A DNA stretch of 64,000 nucleotides. Origin: Amycolatopsis albispora. GTDB taxonomy: Bacteria > Actinomycetota > Actinomycetes > Mycobacteriales > Pseudonocardiaceae. The notes below the pieces were generated by a model. It was not told where the DNA came from, did no database searches, and saw only the letters and a program-made list of their open reading frames with translations. Made by a program: the position numbers and the translations under genes. The DNA lies in NCBI RefSeq assembly GCF_003312875.1, contig NZ_CP015163.1:4402001-4466000 (forward strand). The letters are read 5' to 3'. Shown here in pieces: positions 59,557-64,000 of this stretch (the stretch's first letter is position 1; each line of letters opens with the position of its first letter).

Positions 59557-61281
59557 CTAGTCGGTGGCGGACAAGGAGATTCGGGTGAGTTTGCCGTGGT
59601 TCCAGTGCAGGCCCAGCCGGTGGTTGGCCAGGTCGTAGTTGGCCGTGACCTCGCCGGTGGCGCGATTGACCCAGTTGTTGTGCGGCACGGCCCCGTTCGC
59701 CCGCACGTAGGCGTCGACCGAGCCGCGGTGGTCGTGGAGGTCGAGGCCGACGATCACGCGGTCGGCGCTCCGGCAGTGCGCGACCTCGACGGTGACCTTC
59801 TTCACCAGCCCATCGAGCACCACGAGGTAGACGCCTTCCGTGCTGGGGAGGTCGGGTTCCAGTTCGCTTCGCCGGACACTCGAGACGGGGAAGAGGGCGC
59901 GCAGTTCCGCGTAGGCCGCGGCGTCCTCGGGCACGCCCAGGGCGGCGTACATTGTCGCGATGTCGCCGGTCAGTGAGGTGCCGGGGACAGCGGGCAGGTC
60001 CGGCAGGTCGGCCGGGGGCTGTTCGGGCTTCCTGGGCGCCGGTCGCGGGTCACGGCCGCCGAAGGCGGCCACCCGGTCCCAGATCCAGTCGGCCATCGAC
60101 GCGGCGACGGGCTCGTCCGGCTGCCCCGGGCGGCGCTTGACCAGCGCACCGAACGCCACGGCGACCAGATACGCGCCAGCGTCGTCGGTCATCACCTGTT
60201 CCCAGACCTCGTTCTCCGGCCAGTCCGGGTGTGCCTCCTGATCGGCTTCGATCTCGGCGTCCATGGCGAGGATCTCGGCCGCCGACATCAGGCGGAACGG
60301 CTCGGCCAGTCCCCACAGGGCACCCGTGCCGGGCTCCTGGCCGTCGTGCCAGGTCACCAGGTCCTGTGCGGCCAGGGAACCCACCTTCTCACCCTCGCCC
60401 AGCTCGGCGCCCGGTCGCAGGGTGGCGCGAAGATCGTCGGGCAGCACGTCGTCCAGTGCGGCCAGCGCGGAAGTCAGGTCGATGCCGAGCTTCTGGTCGC
60501 GGAGTTGCTGCCACGCCAGCTCGAGCGCGCCGGTGCGGCGGAGGTCATCAAGGGTGATGTCGTCGTCGCTCGCCTTCTTCAAGATCTCCTGCATCGTCCG
60601 AGCCGTGTCCACCAGGCTGTGCAACAGGTCTTCGGTCGGGTTTTCCCGCAGGAGCCGGAGACCGAGCTGCTCGGCGTCGTCGAACCGGTACTGCGCCAGG
60701 TAGGCCCAGCCGAGCAGCACACCGACCCAGGAGTTCGCCGCGTCGGCCCGGATGGCCTCCTCCGCCGCGGCCGCGAACCGCTCCGGCGGCGCGAGGCTCG
60801 CCAGCAGGTACTCCGCGCGCTTTTCGAGTGCCTTGGGCAGGTCGTCCGGCGCCGTCCGCGAGCACAGTGCCACCGCTTCGTCGAGCTGCCGCCACCCGGC
60901 CTCGTACTCGCCGGAGCGGGCCTGGATGTCGCCCAGCTCCATCCAGTCGTGCCAGTCCTCGTGGTCCTCGCCCAGCACGACGCGAGCCCACCGCAGCGCC
61001 TCGTCGTGGTTCTTCTCCGCCTGTTCCAGCAACCGCAGCGAACGAGCCGCCATGGTGAACCAGTTGTCGCGGCGACCGGCCACCTGGAGGAACAGCCGTC
61101 GCGCCTCGTCGAGCTCACCGCGCGCATGACGGTGGTTGCCGAGCGCCATCAGCGCGCTGTTCCGCTCCGGCTCGGCCGCGAGCACGCGCACCGCCAGCTC
61201 GGCCACCTTGGGATGGGTCGGCTGCGCGCCCAGGAGTTCCCACGCCAGGTCCAGGTCCCGCTCCACCGCCGCGTCCCTCAT
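59557..61281 (-). CDS. TPR-repeat protein, partner of an AAA+ ATPase
   Basis: Protein of 574 residues. The N-terminal half is TPR-like: ALMALGNHRHARGELDEARR, DNWFTMAARSLRLLEQAEK, EDHEDWHDWMELGDIQARS, LLGWAYLAQYRFDDAEQL. The middle is acidic and helical; the C-terminal 120 residues include VYLVVLDGLVKKVTVEVAHC and end TRISLSATD. The start overlaps the stop of the AAA+ gene by 4 bp (ATGA), so they are translated together and probably act as a complex. It lies just outside the island. Function unknown. Confidence 0.75.
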   Translation of the reverse strand: MRDAAVERDLDLAWELLGAQPTHPKVAELAVRVLAAEPERNSALMALGNHRHARGELDEARRLFLQVAGRRDNWFTMAARSLRLLEQAEKNHDEALRWARVVLGEDHEDWHDWMELGDIQARSGEYEAGWRQLDEAVALCSRTAPDDLPKALEKRAEYLLASLAPPERFAAAAEEAIRADAANSWVGVLLGWAYLAQYRFDDAEQLGLRLLRENPTEDLLHSLVDTARTMQEILKKASDDDITLDDLRRTGALELAWQQLRDQKLGIDLTSALAALDDVLPDDLRATLRPGAELGEGEKVGSLAAQDLVTWHDGQEPGTGALWGLAEPFRLMSAAEILAMDAEIEADQEAHPDWPENEVWEQVMTDDAGAYLVAVAFGALVKRRPGQPDEPVAASMADWIWDRVAAFGGRDPRPAPRKPEQPPADLPDLPAVPGTSLTGDIATMYAALGVPEDAAAYAELRALFPVSSVRRSELEPDLPSTEGVYLVVLDGLVKKVTVEVAHCRSADRVIVGLDLHDHRGSVDAYVRANGAVPHNNWVNRATGEVTANYDLANHRLGLHWNHGKLTRISLSATD

Positions 61282-62468
61282 CGCATGCCCCGCTTCACCC
61301 GGTACGCCCGGAGCTGGTCGAAGGTGCCGTCGTCGACGCCGTACTCCAGCACCGGCGCCACCTGGTCGAACCAGGCCGTCGTGGAGGGGACGATCCCGCC
61401 GACCGCGGCCAGCATCGCGTCGGTGGTCACCGGTACCAGCTCACCCTTGCTCATGGACTCGACCATCGCCTGCTGGAGCACGGTGGTCGTCAGGTGCGCG
61501 AGGTCGGCGCCGGAGAAGCCCTCGGTCGCCGCCGCGACGGCCACCACATCGACCTCGCCGGCGGGCTTGCCGGCCAGCGCGCCCTGCACGATCGCCGCCC
61601 TGGCGACCGCGTCCGGCGGCAGCACCAGCACCGTCTTGTCGATCCGGCCCGGACGGCGCAGCGCGGAGTCGATGTCCCACGGCCGGTTCGTCGCGGCCAG
61701 GAAGTAGACGCCCTCGTTCGCGCCGGCCACGCCGTCGAGTTCCTCCAGCAGCTGGGTGACGAGCATCCGCATCGACTGCGAGCCGCCGCCACCGGAGGTC
61801 CGCCGTCCGCCGAGCGCGTCGAACTCGTCGAAGAAGATCACGCACGGCGCGGCCGCGCGGGCGTGGCGGAACACGCTCTGGATCGCCTTTTCGCTCTCCC
61901 CCAGCCACTTGCTGAGCAGGTCGGCGAGGGTCACGTGGAGGAAGGACGCGCCGAGATCACCCGCGATCGCCCTGGCGATGAACGTCTTGCCGCATCCGGG
62001 AGGGCCGTACATCAGCAGTGATCCACCCGGTTTCTGCCCGAACGCGGCCGCCAGCTCGGGATGACGCAGCGGAGCCAGGAACGTGGTGTCGAGGTGCCGC
62101 TTGACCTCGGCGAGCCCCGCGACATCGTCCAGGGTCACCGCCGGGCGCTCGGTGTCCCACAGCGACGCCGACACCGCGGCGCCGCTGTCCTGACGGTCCT
62201 CGTCGACCGGGCGCGCCGCGGTTTCGGCGGGCGGCGGCGGGTTCGAGGCACGCAGCCGCGCCGCCATCAGCCGGGCACGCAGCAGGCGGATCCGCGCCGG
62301 ATCACCGCCGAAGGCCTCGAACGCGTCCAGTTCGGCGGCGGCGCGGTCCGGGTCCTGCGACAGCAGCAGCGTGACGAAGTCCTCACGCAGCGCCAGATTC
62401 CCGGGGTCGGCCTCCACTTCGCGCGCGATCACCTCGACGAAGCCGTCATCTGGATTGCCACCCTGCAC
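61278..62468 (-). CDS. AAA+ ATPase (CDC48-like single domain)
   Basis: ATPase of 396 residues. A helical N-terminus (about 1-110, TPR-like with LREDFVTLLLSQDPDRAAAE) precedes one AAA module. Walker A is GPPGCGKTFIARAIAG, Walker B CVIFFDEFDALGG, sensor-1 FLAATNRPWD, Arg finger RRPGRIDK and a lid ending TEGFSGADLAHL. GTG at 62468 has AAGGGG 8 bp upstream; a longer frame is less likely. Similar to proteasomal- or CDC48-type unfoldases, but no adaptor is known. Cotranscribed with the TPR gene. Confidence 0.88.
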   Translation of the reverse strand: MQGGNPDDGFVEVIAREVEADPGNLALREDFVTLLLSQDPDRAAAELDAFEAFGGDPARIRLLRARLMAARLRASNPPPPAETAARPVDEDRQDSGAAVSASLWDTERPAVTLDDVAGLAEVKRHLDTTFLAPLRHPELAAAFGQKPGGSLLMYGPPGCGKTFIARAIAGDLGASFLHVTLADLLSKWLGESEKAIQSVFRHARAAAPCVIFFDEFDALGGRRTSGGGGSQSMRMLVTQLLEELDGVAGANEGVYFLAATNRPWDIDSALRRPGRIDKTVLVLPPDAVARAAIVQGALAGKPAGEVDVVAVAAATEGFSGADLAHLTTTVLQQAMVESMSKGELVPVTTDAMLAAVGGIVPSTTAWFDQVAPVLEYGVDDGTFDQLRAYRVKRGMR

Positions 62469-62587
62469 CGCCCGACCCCTTTCCGTGTTCCGGACCAGAG
62501 CCAAGCATGCCGTCGATCACGGCGAGCCCGCAGGGGTTTCACCCAAGATCCTGTCCACTGTGGCCGGGCGGTGGCCGGTGCGGGAGC

Positions 62588-63208
62588 TCAGCTGGTCCAG
62601 ACGACCGGGCCGTCCTGGTAGGTGTCGCCCTCGTCGAATTCGGCGGCGGTGACGGGCTTGTCCTTGGACGCGCTGAGTGAGCAGGTCTCGTACGAGGCGC
62701 CCGTTGTGGTGAACTTGGCGGGCGCGGTCTCGTTGTCGCACTTGCCGGGGATGTCGCCGATCAGCACGACCCCCGTGCCGCTGCCGCCTTCCAGGACACC
62801 GTTCAACTTCAGCGAAGCGTGCGCCAGGTCGGTCCCGCCGACGTTCTCCACCTTCATCTTGATGAAGTACGGCGTCATGCCCTTCGCCTTCTCGCCGAAG
62901 GCGGCCATGTCGGACTCGCTGCCCTTCTCGATCGCGGTGACGGTGATCGCGATGGTGCCCTTCTTCTGCTTGGTGTACTCGAACGGCAGCACCGCCCGCT
63001 CCCCCAGCTTGAGTTTCGTTCCGGGGGCGGTGATATCGCCCTCGACCGGGGCGGCCTCCGCGTTGTCCGACGCGGGTGCGGACGCGGCCGGGGTCGACGG
63101 GGCCGGCGGGGCCGGTGCCGCCGGCGGCTTCTGCTCGCTGCCGCAGGCCGACAGCCCGAGCCCGATGGTGGCCAGAGCTGCCGCGAACACGATGCGTCCC
63201 TTGTGCAC
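62588..63208 (-). CDS. secreted lipoprotein of unknown function
   Basis: Lipoprotein of 206 residues. GTG start at 63208 with GAGG 5 bp upstream. Signal with lipobox LGLSACG (Cys 21 or so), then a Pro/Ala/Ser linker (residues 24-55). The soluble part is a beta-rich domain like the DUF4352-type Ig fold (LKLGERAVLPFEY, YFIKMKVENVGGTDL, AEFDEGDTYQDGPVVW). Cys residues suggest a disulfide. Role unknown. Confidence 0.8.
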   Translation of the reverse strand: MHKGRIVFAAALATIGLGLSACGSEQKPPAAPAPPAPSTPAASAPASDNAEAAPVEGDITAPGTKLKLGERAVLPFEYTKQKKGTIAITVTAIEKGSESDMAAFGEKAKGMTPYFIKMKVENVGGTDLAHASLKLNGVLEGGSGTGVVLIGDIPGKCDNETAPAKFTTTGASYETCSLSASKDKPVTAAEFDEGDTYQDGPVVWTS

Positions 63209-63319
63209 TACTACCTCACTGCGTAACCAGAGCCGCCCGCGAAGGCGGCTTCGAACGTTCGACGCCGCGCACACTGGCAGAGCCCGGAATACGGGCGGCA
63301 CACGCCGGGAATACGTGCC

Positions 63320-64000
63320 TCAGCCGATCTTCGCGGCCGCGGCGGCGGCCTCCGCCGCGAGGTGGTCCACGTCTTCGCCCACCGCGGCCCGCAGCCGCGC
63401 GAGCCTTTCCAGCACCCCGGCCAGCAGGTACGGGTAGTCGATGCCGCGGGCCACCTCGACCGCGTGCTCCGCCTGGCCGATCACGGCGGGCAACTCGTCG
63501 CGGTCGTACAGGCGAAGATCGAGCAGTTCGACGTTGGCCCGGGTCTCGAACATGGGATCGTGCAACGCCCGCGCGACCTCCACGGCTTCGGTGAGACAGC
63601 GCCGCGCGTCGGCGTGGTCCCCTCGCGCCAAGTGGAGACAACCCCAGGCGTGGGCCGTGTAGAACCCGCCCGACGGCCCGATGTCCCCGGCGATCTCGGC
63701 CAGTTCGGTGAAGGCCTCCGCCGCTTCCGCGTGCCTGCCGAGCGCCACCTGCGCCTGGCCCAGCCAGTAGGTGTCCCGCGCGAGCAACGCCCGGATCCCC
63801 TGCTTCCGCGCCCCGGCGACGATCTCCGCGAGCACCTCGACCGCTTCCTCCGGCCGACCGGCCTGCAGGTGGGCGAGGCCGACCTGCGAGTACGCGTGCA
63901 GTGCCGCCGCGACCTGCCCGCCGCCGTCGAGCCGTTCGTAGGCCTCGCGGCCCGCGGCGATCGCCTCGGTCAGCCGTCCGTTGGGCACCAGGAAGAACGG
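63320..64000 (-). CDS. TPR-containing protein (N-terminus cut by window edge)
   Basis: The last 226 codons of a larger protein, open through the right edge. At least five TPR-like helix pairs are seen (LHAYSQVGLAHLQAGRPEEA, LLARDTYWLGQAQVALGRHA, AHAWGCLHLARGDHADARR, LVLLDLRLYDRDEL-type). This resembles the C-terminal TPR half of AfsR/SARP or LuxR/MalT-like regulators, but no DNA-binding part is in the window. Stop at 63320-63322. Confidence 0.7.
   Translation of the reverse strand, partial: PFFLVPNGRLTEAIAAGREAYERLDGGGQVAAALHAYSQVGLAHLQAGRPEEAVEVLAEIVAGARKQGIRALLARDTYWLGQAQVALGRHAEAAEAFTELAEIAGDIGPSGGFYTAHAWGCLHLARGDHADARRCLTEAVEVARALHDPMFETRANVELLDLRLYDRDELPAVIGQAEHAVEVARGIDYPYLLAGVLERLARLRAAVGEDVDHLAAEAAAAAAKIG

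Overview
The window is high-GC actinobacterial DNA, most likely from a Pseudonocardiaceae member such as Amycolatopsis. The reasons are the many GTG starts, the DUF3417-type glucan phosphorylase, the crotonyl-CoA carboxylase/reductase, the DUF3817, SPW and DUF3224 proteins, and the gene layout. This assignment is from recognition of families, not a database search. Most of the window is chromosomal core and near-core sequence; one stretch (about 52.3-59.5 kb) is a compact genomic island.

Layout. 0-6.2 kb: a truncated CopC-like copper protein, a two-component pair, two methyltransferases, an enoyl-CoA hydratase and an ABC ATPase. 6.3-8.1 kb: a short Cys-containing leader peptide before cysteine dioxygenase and rhodanese, then an arginase-fold protein. 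8.1-9.5 kb: a gene graveyard with a metF fragment and degenerate GC-rich repeats. 9.5-17.7 kb: an SGNH esterase, glucan phosphorylase, two paralogous secreted zinc peptidases, a YbbN-type thioredoxin and a thiamine-binding protein. 17.8-23.9 kb: MarR, DUF3817, then a LacI - mannose-6-phosphate isomerase - sugar ABC transporter operon with LacI-type operators. 23.9-28.8 kb: three regulator/enzyme groups (MocR, SDR/TetR, MBL), several with clear operator repeats. 28.9-34.2 kb: acyl-CoA metabolism (MeaB, thiolase, methylmalonyl-CoA epimerase, TetR, crotonyl-CoA carboxylase/reductase). 34.3-40 kb: a coiled-coil DivIVA-like protein, a universal stress protein, an Rv1264-like adenylate cyclase, and an unassigned membrane protein/cupin/HD gene group. 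40-50.6 kb: proA, an M50 protease, a glycosylase, an Erm rRNA methyltransferase with its own leader peptide, an M20 amidohydrolase, an HtrA-like protease, a HerA-like ATPase and oligoribonuclease. 50.6-52.4 kb: tRNA-His, an L,D-transpeptidase and tRNA-Lys.

The island. The 3' half of tRNA-Lys and its terminator are repeated, slightly decayed, about 7.1 kb downstream (59.44-59.53 kb). This is the expected trace of tRNA-targeted integration. Between the copies is a type II CBASS anti-phage system in two divergent arms. The plus arm encodes a CD-NTase, an E2-E1 fusion (Cap2), a JAB peptidase (Cap3) and the decayed remains of a SAVED gene. The minus arm encodes a STAS/GHKL-ATPase protein, a DUF4325-like STAS/winged-helix protein and an intact TIR-SAVED effector. 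The STAS-plus-ATPase pair looks like a partner-switching control module attached to a CBASS effector, which is the least familiar arrangement in the window. Related TTCAWTGAA palindromes lie upstream of both arms, and a perfect 28-bp palindrome lies in the divergent intergenic region.

Beyond the island a TPR protein/AAA+ ATPase pair, a lipoprotein and a truncated TPR protein complete the window.
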